This document shows, piece after piece, positions 16,906 through 27,100 of a stretch of 64,000 bases of DNA. How positions within the stretch are numbered: position 1 is the first letter of the stretch; every line of letters begins with the position of its first letter. Made by a program: the position numbers and the translations under genes. Source of the stretch: CAZJYI01 sp964550025 (GTDB lineage Bacteria; Verrucomicrobiota; Kiritimatiellia; UBA8416; CAYOBW01); the NCBI GenBank assembly GCA_964550025.1, contig CAZJYI010000028.1:1-64000 (forward strand). The letters run 5' to 3'. The notes beneath the pieces are model-generated. The model saw nothing but the letters and a program-made list of their open reading frames with translations. It was not told where the DNA came from and searched no databases.

Positions 16906-18167
16906 TCCAACAAGCTCAGCGCTTCGGCCTCTTTGCTGCGTCGAACGGCCCGGTTGCCCTTGCCGGTGCCAGGGTGCGGTTTGTGCTGTCCGGCCAGATG
17001 GCGATACTTCAGCGGAACAGAAGAAACGGGCTCGGGAGGCGGCATGCCCTCTCTTCGCGCGGGAATCAGACGAGGTCCAAGGTCATTGGCATCCTCGTCT
17101 CCGAAGAAGCGCCGACGTATCTCTAAAGCTAAACGCTCGGCCAATGCACAGGGCACTGCGTTTCCGACCTGACGCTGGGCGGCACGGTGGCTGCCGAGGA
17201 TGGCGTAGTTGTCAGGGAAGGTTTGCAAGCGACACATTTCCCGGACGGACAGGCGACGGTTGAGCCAGTGGAAAGGACCTGTCGCCGGACCGGGACTGGC
17301 AGTCAGCGTCCATGATGGCAGGTCCTTGGATAGCTTCAGCAGGAAATTCCAGAATCGGCGACGCCAGCCAAAGAGCGGTAACCCTTCGCCACGGTCCGTG
17401 TGATAAAGGTAGTTCTGCCCTTCAGGAATGCTCGGAAGCAGCTCTGCCCACTTGCCCGTCAGCGCGAGGTCGTCGCTATCGTCATCCTCCAAATCCCCTA
17501 TCGCGTCCCACGCGGTTCTCTGGCATGAAGCCACACTCGCGTAGCCGAGCTCGAGCTGACCGTCGGACCCCGCGGGTTGTCCGTGCGTCGGTGCCATCTC
17601 ACCGAAACGCGTGCCATTCCTCGAGCCTACCAGGAATGCCCGCTCACGGATCTGCGGCACACCGAAGTCGGCCGCATTGAGCACGAGGAGCTCAAGGCCG
17701 TAGTCTGTACCCACCGCCTCGTTGACCGCTTGTACTGTGTCGGAGATGAACCGGAAGGCCTCGTCCTTGCGGGAATAGGCGAGCCCCGCCACATTTTCCA
17801 TCAGGAACGCCCGAGGTCTCGCGTCCTTCAACACACGTAGAAAAGCTTCGAGAGTAGTGGCACGAGGATCATCGAGCCGACGAGTGGCACCCGACGCCCA
17901 GTAGCCTGACTTCGAGAACGGCTGACAGGGCGGGCCACCGATGAGCACATCCGCTTCGCCCGGGCCAAGGCATGCAGTCTCCAGCAGTTCCGAAGATGGT
18001 GTGTCATGAATGGATTTGGAAACAACAGGCCAGTCGCGGTTGTAGGATATTGTGCGAACACAGTCCGCATCCATCTCGACGGCCACGGCCACATGAAACC
18101 CCGCTGACTCAAAGCCAAGGTCCAAGCCGCCTGCGCCCGTGAACAGACTGATCACCGAGTTGTGCAC
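16902..18167 (-). CDS. DNA (cytosine-5) methyltransferase
   Basis: This 421-aa enzyme contains the C5-methyltransferase motifs in order: motif I SLFTGAGGLDLGFE (7-20), motif IV GGPPCQPFS with catalytic C81, motif VI FLMENVAG with E124, motif VIII-type QIRERAFLVG, and the C-terminal RLSVREMCRLQTFPD plus QVGNAVPCALAERLA. It methylates cytosine in the site cut by the neighbouring nuclease. The start is GTG 18167, with GGAG nine nt upstream; no in-frame ATG precedes motif I. It is the first gene of a four-gene overlapping operon. The stop overlaps the nuclease ATG as ATGA. Confidence 0.92.
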   Translation of the reverse strand: MHNSVISLFTGAGGLDLGFESAGFHVAVAVEMDADCVRTISYNRDWPVVSKSIHDTPSSELLETACLGPGEADVLIGGPPCQPFSKSGYWASGATRRLDDPRATTLEAFLRVLKDARPRAFLMENVAGLAYSRKDEAFRFISDTVQAVNEAVGTDYGLELLVLNAADFGVPQIRERAFLVGSRNGTRFGEMAPTHGQPAGSDGQLELGYASVASCQRTAWDAIGDLEDDDSDDLALTGKWAELLPSIPEGQNYLYHTDRGEGLPLFGWRRRFWNFLLKLSKDLPSWTLTASPGPATGPFHWLNRRLSVREMCRLQTFPDNYAILGSHRAAQRQVGNAVPCALAERLALEIRRRFFGDEDANDLGPRLIPARREGMPPPEPVSSVPLKYRHLAGQHKPHPGTGKGNRAVRRSKEAEALSLLE

Positions 18168-18353
18168 TGTACGGGTCTCCGGCCTTCGGATTCACGTTGC
18201 GGATGCGGAAACGCCACAATCCAGATATCGGATTAGACCATATCCTCGACAGACGGGCAAGACTTCCCCCGTGGCTAAGGACCACGGACCGAACCGTCGA
18301 TGACTCGCTCTCGTCCCTAATGTCAACGGATGAAAAGCCATTGTCCTTTTCGG

Positions 18354-20516
18354 TCAGAACACGTACAACCCCGTCAGTGCCCACTTCGTCAGTTCCATTT
18401 CGCGTGAGTACTGAGCCGGTCTGTTCTCTTCAGAGCGCTCAATGCGCCGGCGCAGCTCGGGGATCAGGAGGGGGGAAAGAGGGAGCCCCGCCCGGCTCGA
18501 CCTGTCAGATACGGAGAAGTTGCCGAATGCTTCGGCGTTCTGCTCGTGCGCAAGGCGCAGGGTGTCGGCGTAGGTCAACTCAGAGCCGACTGGTAGAGCA
18601 ACGCGAATGTTGGCCTCGTTCCACTCGAAAAGCAGGGCAACGTCTTCCCGATCCGGTACAACCAGAATGTCGAATACGTCCAGGCGACCGTCTATCGCCA
18701 TTTCCTTTCCTCGTCTCACGACCTTGACGCGATCGGCGTTCTCGGAACGAAACGGCAGCATCATACTCCGGCCATACGGACACAGTCTCTGCAGATGCAG
18801 CGTCGGCAAGTGGCGGCCACGCTCATTAGTGTATCCTCGTTTCACTGCCAGATCCAATGCAACGGCGTCACCGGGCGTTCTGGGACGCAACGTACATGCC
18901 TTGGTCAGCAGAAACCTCCGGTAGTCCAGCGGCCGCCTGAGAAACGGATCGAGCTTGTTCTTGAGGATTTGGTCTTGCCACGCGTCGGCCACGCCGGCCA
19001 TTTCCTTGAGTGTCTCGCGCAAGACGCGCTTCTCCGAGGGGGGCCGGTCGGCAGGGTGTCGGCCCTCGAGACACCATTCGGCAACACTCCGCCATGTCAA
19101 TCCAACCAAGCACAGGGAGCGCTGCTCGGTTCGGAACGCATCGGAGATAGCCGACTTCAAATCACTGAGCCTTTCAGGCTTCTCGCCCCGGACATATCCG
19201 ATGAAGAACCGCGCCCCGGGATCATCGGGCAAGGAACGCTTCAAACCGTCCAGGACGGCGTCGGCGTTCGAAGCTCGCCGCCACAGGGCGTGCAGTTCGG
19301 CGGCGTACCACTGGATGATCGTCTTCTGGAGTATCTGCATCTTCGCGGCTTCCTCCGCCGTCATCAGAACGACGGGCGGAGGAGCCGACGGCTCTTCCGC
19401 CTGCGCGGGAACGCCCAGAACCGTCAACCCAAGACAGACGGCCATGCCGGCTGTCGTCAGCGCTTCCGGCACATGCCAGGCTTCGCGGTAGCAGTGAGAG
19501 CCGCCGTGCCGACGCTGCAACCAGCAGCCCCCTTCACAAGCGGCGGCGTACCGGCACGCCGCACACCTGCCGGTAGGCGACCAGTGTCGGAGGTCCGAGA
19601 AACCGTTCTCCCAGATATCCCACAGCGTGCGGTCGAGGACATTCCCCGCGCTGGTTGACCGATCCATGGTCGTGCACGGCACCACTTCACCGTCGGGCAG
19701 TACGACACACTGTGCCTTGCCTGCCCCGCAGAAGAACGGTTCGTTGCGCACCAACGGCTCCCACAGTCCGCAATAGCCGATCTCATCAGCCATCGTGACC
19801 GGGAAATGCCTGCGCTTTTCAGCCACAAAACGAAGGAGGTGTTTCAATTGTCCGGACGACAAGCGCAGATCCGGGCGGTACGCGGCGCGACCTTCGGGCA
19901 CGAGCAGGTGCAGCCCCCACATGGAAGCCCCGCTTTCAACCACAACACCAAAGGTGATAGGCAGTGACTCGACATTCACGGCAGTCACCGTCGTACCGGC
20001 AGCCACGCGCCCTGGAATCAACTCGCTGAAGTACACGATACTCTCAATGGCCGCGTCGAATGCCCCGCTTCGACCCCGAAAGGCGTCATGCACGGTTGGC
20101 GGGCCGTCAATGCTCACGGCCACGAAGGCGGGCGGCCAGGCCTCAATGGCGGCTCGCACCCGTGCGTCCGGCATGACCGCCGTGTTGAGGGTCCAGGACA
20201 CTCCGTTCGCGCGCAAGACACCGATCACATCCGGCAAGTCCGGTCGGCACAGTGGTTCGCCTCCCGTCAGCAGGAATTCGTCCACACCAAGCCCGGCGAC
20301 CTGCTCCACGAGGGATGCGACCGTCCTCAGCGGCATGTCACGCACACCGGCTTGTTCCGCGGCCAGACAATGTCCGCAGTTCAGAGGGCATGCCGTTGTC
20401 GCCATCCATTGAACCAACCGGGGACTCCTGGTCCAACCGTGCTCGCGAAAGAAGACGTCCTTCTTCAGGGGGGACAGTTGCCTGCCATGTCTGACCGTGT
20501 TCGAATGCGTTCCCAT
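18354..20516 (-). CDS. Radical SAM/SPASM enzyme fused to a membrane/signal segment and unknown domain
   Basis: This 720-aa protein starts at ATG 20516 behind GGGAAGGACC. Residues 34-200 form a radical SAM core with C43, C47 and C50 (ACPLNCGHC) and LTGGEPLCRPDL. A SPASM region with auxiliary cluster cysteines follows (FFCGAGKAQC, then VVPCTTMD, CAACRYAAACEGGCW), as in peptide-modifying maturases and anaerobic sulfatase maturases. At about 355-375 the sequence AGMAVCLGLTVLGVPAQAEE reads like a signal peptide or transmembrane helix. It is followed by a 345-aa region with no family I recognise. The simplest model is a cytoplasmic maturase anchored by one helix to a periplasmic domain. Two genes merged by loss of a stop codon are also possible. 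No precursor peptide is visible alongside. It could mature the sulfatase 3 kb away, but that is speculation. Confidence 0.75.
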   Translation of the reverse strand: MGTHSNTVRHGRQLSPLKKDVFFREHGWTRSPRLVQWMATTACPLNCGHCLAAEQAGVRDMPLRTVASLVEQVAGLGVDEFLLTGGEPLCRPDLPDVIGVLRANGVSWTLNTAVMPDARVRAAIEAWPPAFVAVSIDGPPTVHDAFRGRSGAFDAAIESIVYFSELIPGRVAAGTTVTAVNVESLPITFGVVVESGASMWGLHLLVPEGRAAYRPDLRLSSGQLKHLLRFVAEKRRHFPVTMADEIGYCGLWEPLVRNEPFFCGAGKAQCVVLPDGEVVPCTTMDRSTSAGNVLDRTLWDIWENGFSDLRHWSPTGRCAACRYAAACEGGCWLQRRHGGSHCYREAWHVPEALTTAGMAVCLGLTVLGVPAQAEEPSAPPPVVLMTAEEAAKMQILQKTIIQWYAAELHALWRRASNADAVLDGLKRSLPDDPGARFFIGYVRGEKPERLSDLKSAISDAFRTEQRSLCLVGLTWRSVAEWCLEGRHPADRPPSEKRVLRETLKEMAGVADAWQDQILKNKLDPFLRRPLDYRRFLLTKACTLRPRTPGDAVALDLAVKRGYTNERGRHLPTLHLQRLCPYGRSMMLPFRSENADRVKVVRRGKEMAIDGRLDVFDILVVPDREDVALLFEWNEANIRVALPVGSELTYADTLRLAHEQNAEAFGNFSVSDRSSRAGLPLSPLLIPELRRRIERSEENRPAQYSREMELTKWALTGLYVF

Positions 20517-20816
20517 GGTCCTTCCCTTTCAGTTCGTGTTCATCCGCTTCACATACTACAGCAAATCCGGTGATGGGAGTGTAACGAGTCTGTAAAGCCC
20601 CCCAAGTGGACGAGGCGGAGTCTTGGATGACTGGTATATTGTTCTGTCATCGGATGTGGTACATTTGCGCCGCACCTTTGTCGGAAACTCTATTGACAAC
20701 GCTTGCGACAAGGCTCACAAGGGAGTTTGATCGCGGCTTCGCCGCCTTCGGAGACGCGGATGGCGAAAGCACACGCGCGGCACATAGACAAAAGCACACC
20801 AGGGAGACCACCAGAG
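20517..20816. promoter_or_regulatory. Divergent control region between radical SAM/SPASM and esterase genes
   Basis: This 300-nt gap holds the start regions of both divergent genes. On the plus strand an extended -10 (TGGTATATT, 20632-20640) would start a transcript with a leader of about 170 nt before the esterase. A TTGACA at 20693 lacks a matching -10. TTGTCG (about 20679) and CGACAA (about 20705) are spaced inverted hexamers. No small ORF with a convincing SD was found. Confidence 0.35.
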
Positions 20817-23732
20817 ATGAAACTCGCGAAACGGATAAGCGCACTAGTAGCGATTGCGATACTTGCGACAACAAGCCTGGGATTTGCCGCCGACGCCGCT
20901 CCCGTGGGGGAGGCGGCCCGCGAACCAGCCGTTGAAATGGGCGCGCCGTTTCGTGATCACGCGATACTACAGCGCGGAGAAAGGGTGCCGGTCTGGGGCT
21001 GGAGCAAGCCCGGGGACACCGTCAGTGTTGAATTCGCGGGCCAGAAGAAGACCGTGAAAACCGGCCCGGACGGCAAATGGGTGCTGTATCTGGACGCGCT
21101 CAAGGCCAACTCGGAACCCCGCGAGATGACGGTCACTGCCTCAATCGGCAATCGGCAATCCTCAATTCGCGGTGTGCTTGTAGGTGAGGTCTGGCATGCG
21201 TCGGGTCAGTCCAACATGGAGTGGATAGCCGGCAAGTCCCTGTGCCGTGATTTGGCGAACGAGCTGGCCCGTGCGGAAGACGAAGTGCCGATTCGCGAGT
21301 TCCGCACCGACACCGTTTCGGCACTCTACCCACAGAAAAGGGGGACATCGGAACACGGGTGGAAGACGATCAACTCCGCGAGCCAGTTCTCCGCCCTGTC
21401 CCTCTCGTTCGCCCATGAGCTTTACAAGGAGTTGAAGGTGCCCATCGGCATCCTGCTGACCTCGCACAGCAACACTCGCATCGAGGCGTTCACGGAACGC
21501 CAGGCCATCGAGGCCCATCCCAGACTGAAAGGGGATGCCGATCTGGTTCACGATGCCGACGTGACGACCGACCAGGGCCGGGCCGCCTTCGACCAATTCT
21601 ACCGCGACCTCGCCGCATGGCAGGACGAATCGGCCAGGCAGGGCTTCCCGGTGGAACGCCCGCTTCGCAGACCGAGCCTGCCCGGCATCGCCGGCATGTG
21701 GCGGGGGCCGACGCAATTCTTCAACGGCAAGATCGCCCCTGTTGTCCCCTATGCCATCCGCGGATCGATCTGGTGCCAGGGGACGAGCAACTCCCATGAC
21801 GGCCGGATCTACGCGGCGCGCATGGAGGCTCTGGTCAAAGGCTGGCGGGCCGCATGGGGCATGCCGGATATGCCATTCTACTTCACGCAGATGCCGTGCT
21901 ATGGCGTCGCGGATCCGAACAATGTGGGTTTTGCCGACATCCGCCAGGCGCAGCACCTGTTCTTCATCAACAACCGCAAGAACGCGGGCATGGTTGTGCA
22001 GAGCGACTTGAATCCGGGCAACCCCGGCGCGATCCATTACGCCAACAAACTCCACCCCGGCATGCGCCTGGCGCGCTGGGCCCTCGCCAATGACTATGAA
22101 CGGGACATTGCTTGTACGGGGCCGATCTACAGCGGCTACAAGGTGGAGGGCGACAAGGTGATCGTGTCCTTTGAAAAGGACAGCCTGTACGGCGGCCTGA
22201 TGGTAGGCGGCAAGGGGCAAGAGAAGGACAACCGCACCCCCGGCAAATACGTCGAGCCGGCCCGGGCCACGCCCGGGGAGAATCTGAGGCATTTCCGGCT
22301 GTGTGGCGCCGACAAGCGATGGCACGCGGCCGAAGCAGTGATCGAGGGCGACACGGTGGTCGTGCGCTCACCGACCGTGCCCAAACCCGTCGGCATACAG
22401 TACGCCTACAGCGCGTCGCCGATCGACAGCAACCTGTACAACAAGGAAGGCCTGCCGGCCACCCCCTTCGCCGCCATCAATGGTAAGCTGATCTTCGAGG
22501 AAGATGATCCCGAGAAGGTGGCCGCGGAAAAGGCGAAGTATGCCCGCTACACCGACCCCGATTACCCCATCCTGCAGGTAGTGGAGTACTTTCGCGATGG
22601 CGCCATCATCCAACGCGACCAGCCCATCCCTGTGTGGGGCCATGCCAACCAGGGTGTGAAGGTGATGGTGACGCTCGGCGATGCCACCCGAACCGTCACG
22701 GCCGACGACCGGCAACAGTGGTCCGTCACCTTCCCGGCCAGGAAGGCCTCGACCGAACCGATCACCCTGTCCGTCACATCGAGCCATGATCGCAGCAGGA
22801 CCGTGAACAACATCCTGGTCGGCGACGTCTGGTTCCTGACCGGCAGCACGCTCCTTACCTCGGACTGGGCCTACGATCGGCGTGACAAAGACGCCGAACT
22901 CCCCGCCGCGATGCCGCTGGTCCGGGAGTTCCGGAGAAAGACCAAGGCCAGCACCTCCACCACCCCGAGGAAGCGCAGGTTCGAAACCGGTGGAGGAAGA
23001 TACCGTTCGTCGTGGCAGACCGCCGATTTCTCGAAGGAAGACGGTGGCGTGACCATGTTCGCCTACCAGTTTGCCCAGGCCTTGGACCGGCCCGGCGTTC
23101 CGCAGGGCTTCATCACCATGGCGTCCGGCCAAGGCGGTCGAAGTACCTACATGGCCTCGCCACTTGGGTGGACGTCCTACGACGGCGTGAAGCAAGTGAC
23201 GCGTCCTTCCTTCCAGGCGCGTCTCGAGGCGCTACACCTGCAAGACCCCGCCTCAGATGCCGCCCGCAGAACCACGGCGGAATACCTGGACGCCGTGAAG
23301 ACCTGTGCGCGCGCGATCGTGGACATGGCGAGGAACGGTGCGGATCTATCCACTGCACCCCTCGCTTTTCCCAAGTTTCCCCAGGGCGGCGATGCAACCG
23401 GCGTGGAACCGGACATGATCCCGACCCATGTCTACAACTGGTGCGTGAGCCCGTTCACCCCGATGGGGGTGTCCGGCGTGATCTGGGTACCCGGCCCCCA
23501 CAATATCGGCCATGTCCCGGCCGACTATGCGGCCGAACTGGAGATCTACGCCAGAAGCCTGCCCCGCACGTATGGACGGGACAGTGTATCCCTTTTCTAC
23601 GCCCAGCCTGCCGCCTCTCTGGTCGACGGCATCACCGCCCCGGCGATCCCCGGCGCGAAACAGGCGACCTTCGACTCTTGGCCGAAGAGTCTGAAGGAAC
23701 TGGCGACGCGACTCGGACGCTTGGCGAAATGA
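20817..23732 (+). CDS. Secreted sialate O-acetylesterase, tandem-domain
   Basis: This 971-aa protein starts at ATG 20817 with AGGGAG upstream and a signal peptide (about 1-25, ending GFAADA). Residues 40-560 resemble sialate O-acetylesterase: PFRDHAILQRGERVPVWG, then VGEVWHASGQSNMEW with catalytic S132 in GQSN, later YAIRGSIWCQGTSNSHDGRI. A second copy begins near 580 (YFRDGAIIQRDQPIPVWGHA) but has VWFLTGSTLLTSDW where GQSN should be, so its nucleophile appears lost. SIAE enzymes remove O-acetyl groups from sialic acids or other sugars and in gut and marine PVC bacteria deacetylate complex glycans before glycosidase attack. Normal family length is about 480-650 aa, so this is a duplication with one degenerate half. 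It begins the plus-strand glycan cluster. Confidence 0.82.
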   Translation: MKLAKRISALVAIAILATTSLGFAADAAPVGEAAREPAVEMGAPFRDHAILQRGERVPVWGWSKPGDTVSVEFAGQKKTVKTGPDGKWVLYLDALKANSEPREMTVTASIGNRQSSIRGVLVGEVWHASGQSNMEWIAGKSLCRDLANELARAEDEVPIREFRTDTVSALYPQKRGTSEHGWKTINSASQFSALSLSFAHELYKELKVPIGILLTSHSNTRIEAFTERQAIEAHPRLKGDADLVHDADVTTDQGRAAFDQFYRDLAAWQDESARQGFPVERPLRRPSLPGIAGMWRGPTQFFNGKIAPVVPYAIRGSIWCQGTSNSHDGRIYAARMEALVKGWRAAWGMPDMPFYFTQMPCYGVADPNNVGFADIRQAQHLFFINNRKNAGMVVQSDLNPGNPGAIHYANKLHPGMRLARWALANDYERDIACTGPIYSGYKVEGDKVIVSFEKDSLYGGLMVGGKGQEKDNRTPGKYVEPARATPGENLRHFRLCGADKRWHAAEAVIEGDTVVVRSPTVPKPVGIQYAYSASPIDSNLYNKEGLPATPFAAINGKLIFEEDDPEKVAAEKAKYARYTDPDYPILQVVEYFRDGAIIQRDQPIPVWGHANQGVKVMVTLGDATRTVTADDRQQWSVTFPARKASTEPITLSVTSSHDRSRTVNNILVGDVWFLTGSTLLTSDWAYDRRDKDAELPAAMPLVREFRRKTKASTSTTPRKRRFETGGGRYRSSWQTADFSKEDGGVTMFAYQFAQALDRPGVPQGFITMASGQGGRSTYMASPLGWTSYDGVKQVTRPSFQARLEALHLQDPASDAARRTTAEYLDAVKTCARAIVDMARNGADLSTAPLAFPKFPQGGDATGVEPDMIPTHVYNWCVSPFTPMGVSGVIWVPGPHNIGHVPADYAAELEIYARSLPRTYGRDSVSLFYAQPAASLVDGITAPAIPGAKQATFDSWPKSLKELATRLGRLAK

Positions 23733-23769
23733 CGTGGCCGGCGAGAAGCAGTCAGATCATCAGAACATC

Positions 23770-24119
23770 ATGAGCGAAAGGTACATGACGCACGCGCCGC
23801 AATCCGTGAAGGCTGTTGCCGTCATGGCCGTTCTTGCCGGGACCCATCTCGGGTTCGCGGTCGAGGGAACCCGCGAACTGACCATCGAAATGGGGGCACG
23901 GTTTCATGACCAGGCGATTCTGCAACGAGGCACTCGCCACTCAAGCACGAAGTGCTTACCGACATCCTGATTGGCGAAGTCTGGCTGGCATCGGGCCAGT
24001 CTGACATGCAGTACCCGGTCAAGATGCAGGGCGTCAGGGACTTGCCACGGGAGATTGATGACACCAATGAACCGTTGATCCTCGAGACTCGACGTACAAC
24101 ACAGGGAGTGCACCATTGA
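23770..24119 (+). pseudogene. Remnant of a second sialate O-acetylesterase
   Basis: An ATG at 23770 opens a signal peptide (AVAVMAVLAGTHLGFA) and the family N-terminus RELTIEMGARFHDQAILQRG, which matches residues 38-54 of the upstream esterase. Homology then breaks. A different frame resumes from about 23938 with LTDILIGEVWLASGQSDMQY, the GQSN-type active-site block, and stops at TGA 24117-24119. About 70-80 residues between the blocks and everything after the active site are missing. It is a decayed paralogue produced by tandem duplication, and its last codons overlap the next gene's start. Confidence 0.8.
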
Positions 24120-27100
24120 ACATCACACGATTCGTTACTGCTATCACCTTCGCGGTTCTACCAGACCTCTTGACAGCCGCGGAACTAGAGGATGCGTTCA
24201 GGAACCCACCTGATGCGGCACGCCCGGGAGTCTACTGGTATTTCATGGACGGAAACCAGAACCGTGACGAGATGGTGGCGGATCTGCACGCGATGAAGGA
24301 CGCCGGCATTGGCAGCGTCCTCTTCCTTGAAGTCAACATCGGGGTGCCCGCCGGCCCCGTGGCCTTCATGAGTGAGGCATGGCAGGACAACATTGTCCAT
24401 GCGGTCAAGACGACCCAGGAATTGGGGATGGAGTTCATCCTGGGAACGGGACCCGGCTGGGCCGGGAGCGGTGGTTCCTGGGTGAAGCCGGTAGACTCCA
24501 TGCAGCACCTCGTCGGCAGCAGCACGGCGGTGCAGGGACCGGCCAGGTTTGAGAAAGCGCTTCCGGTTCCCGCGCCCCACAAGCCCAATCGCTTTTCCGG
24601 GATGAGCGGGGCTCATTCGGCTGCCCGCAACAAGTGGTACCAGGACGTCGCCGTTCTGGCATTTCCGACTCCCTCCGGAGAGGTTGCGCGGATCGACAAC
24701 TACGACATCAAGGTCCTGAAGGACGTGCGTCCCTACAGCATCGACAAGGGGGCGCCGACCTTCGTGATACCCCAGGGCGATTACCCGGAGCCCGATGCGA
24801 CGCAGGTGATCGATGCCAGGCAGGTCATCGACCTGACATCGAAGATGCGGGCGGACGGCACGGTGAACTGGGATGTGCCCGAGGGCAACTGGACCATCAT
24901 GCGTTTCGTGGCCCGCAGCACCGGCCAGACGACCCGGCCGGCGCCACGGGCCGGGCATGGCTTCGAGTGTGACAAGTTCAATGCCGACGCCTACCGCCGC
25001 CACTGGGAGAGCTTCCAGGCCAGGCTCATCGAGAAGCTGCCCCCCCTGACGCCGGGCAAGGGGCTGACCACCATCCACCTGGACAGTTGGGAGATGAGTT
25101 CCCAGAACTGGAGCGCGGCGTTTCGCGACGAGTTCAAGAAGCGGCGCGGTTATGACCCCCAACCGTACTTTCCGGCCTATATGGGCCTGGTGGCCGGGAG
25201 TCGCGAGAAGACCGAGCGGTTCCTCTGGGACATGCGCAAAACCTCCCAGGAACTGGTGCTGGAGAACCATGCCGGCACGATCAAGGAGATCGCCCAACAA
25301 CACGGGCTGCGCTATTCCAACGAACCCTACGATATGAACCCGGCGGGCAATATCGACCTGGGATCGGTGGCCGACATCCCGGCCTGCGAGTTCTGGAATG
25401 CGGCGGGCGGACCCGACACCCAGTACAGTTGCATTGAGGCGGTCAGCATTGCCCACACCATGGGCAGACCGCAAGTGAATGCCGAGGCGTTTACCACAAG
25501 TGGGATGAGGTATCTCAATTACCCGGGCAACATGAAGAACCAGACCGACTGGGCCTTTGCCATGGGCATAAGCGGGATCATCTTCCACACCTTCCAGCAC
25601 CAGCCGCTGGGCAGCGAGGCCAAACCGGGCATGACCATGGGTCCCTATGGCGTGCAGTGGCACCGCAACCGGACGATGTGGCATCTCTTTTCCGCCTACC
25701 ACGAGTATCTCACCCGCTGTTCGCACCTGCTCCGCCAAGGGGTCGCGGTGGCCGACATTCTTTACCTCACCCCCGAGGGAGCTCCGCACATCTTTACCGC
25801 CCCGCCAAGCGCCCTGGCGGGTTCGCCTCGTCTGAAGGACAAGAAGGGATATGGCTTCGACGCGGTCACTCCGCGCATTCTCACGATGCGCGCCAAGGTG
25901 ACGGACGGGAAGATCGCCTTCCCCGGGGGTACGTCTTACCGCATGCTGGTGCTGCCAAGGGTCCCGACGATGACCCCCGAACTGCTGACCAAGATCACCG
26001 AACTCGTCGAGGCCGGCGCCTTGGTCTATGGCGCACCGCCGGTGAAGTCGCCCAGCCTGGTCGGCTACCCGCAATGCGATGACCGCGTCAAGGAGCTGGC
26101 GGACGACCTGTGGGGAAGAGATCGTATCATTCGAGATGCCGCCGTGGAGTTCGGGCAACGTGCAACCATCGAGCCCCTTTTGCCGGACACCGGAAAATGG
26201 ATCTGGCTGAATGAAGGCAACCCGGCAGCCTCGGCGCCGGTTGGCGATGTCCATTTCCGATACACGGTGGACATAGCGGACATCGAGTCCCTGAGAACGG
26301 CCACGGTCGAAGTCACGGTCGACAATTCATTCACGTTTACGGTGAACGGGAAACAGATTCTCACGGGAGATAACTTCAACGTCGTCTACTCGGCAGATAT
26401 GCGGTCTGCCTTGCGAACGGGCAAGAACACCATCGCCGTCACCGCGAGTAACGCCGGGCCGGGAGCAAATCCCGCGGGTTTCATTGCCGCCATACGTCTC
26501 ATGAGCGCCGACGGGTCTTCGAAAGTGATCGCCACGGACGACAAATGGATGGCCGGCAGAAACGGTACTGACTGGACAGCTGCGAAGGTCCTGGGTGGCG
26601 GACGTATGGCGCCCTGGCGTCTGAAGAGAGGCACACAGCCGGCTTCCACGGACCTTTATCCTTCCTATGCGACCACCGCAGCCGTCTTGCGGAAGATGGA
26701 TATTCCCCCCGATTTCCAGTCCGATGCCCCCATCCGCTACGGACACCGCAGGACGGATGCCGAGGAGGTCTATTTCGTCGCCAACACGTCGGACGCAAAG
26801 GTGCGGACAGCCTGTCAGTTCCGGGTCGGCCAAGGAACACCCCAGTTCTGGGATCCGGTGACAGCAATGACCAGGGCTCTGCCGAAGTTCAGCCGGGAGG
26901 GCAAACTGACCACCGTGCCGCTCGAGTTCGATGCATACCAGAGCTTCTTCGTGATCTTCCCGCGTGGCGGGTCTTCGGAATCTGAGACCGGCCCCCCCTC
27001 AGGCGGCGTGAACTTCGCCACGACGAAGCCAGTTCAAACCGTCGAAGGTACGTGGAAGGTCTCCTTCGACCCGAAATGGGGCGGCCCCGAAGAGGCGATG

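Noticed and set aside
16902..20516. A prophage or integrative element carrying the RM genes
   Set aside because: No integrase, tRNA attachment site, phage structural gene or flanking direct repeat was seen.
18354..20816. A RiPP gene cluster around the SPASM enzyme
   Set aside because: No precursor-like short ORF with SD, transporter or peptidase lies next to it.
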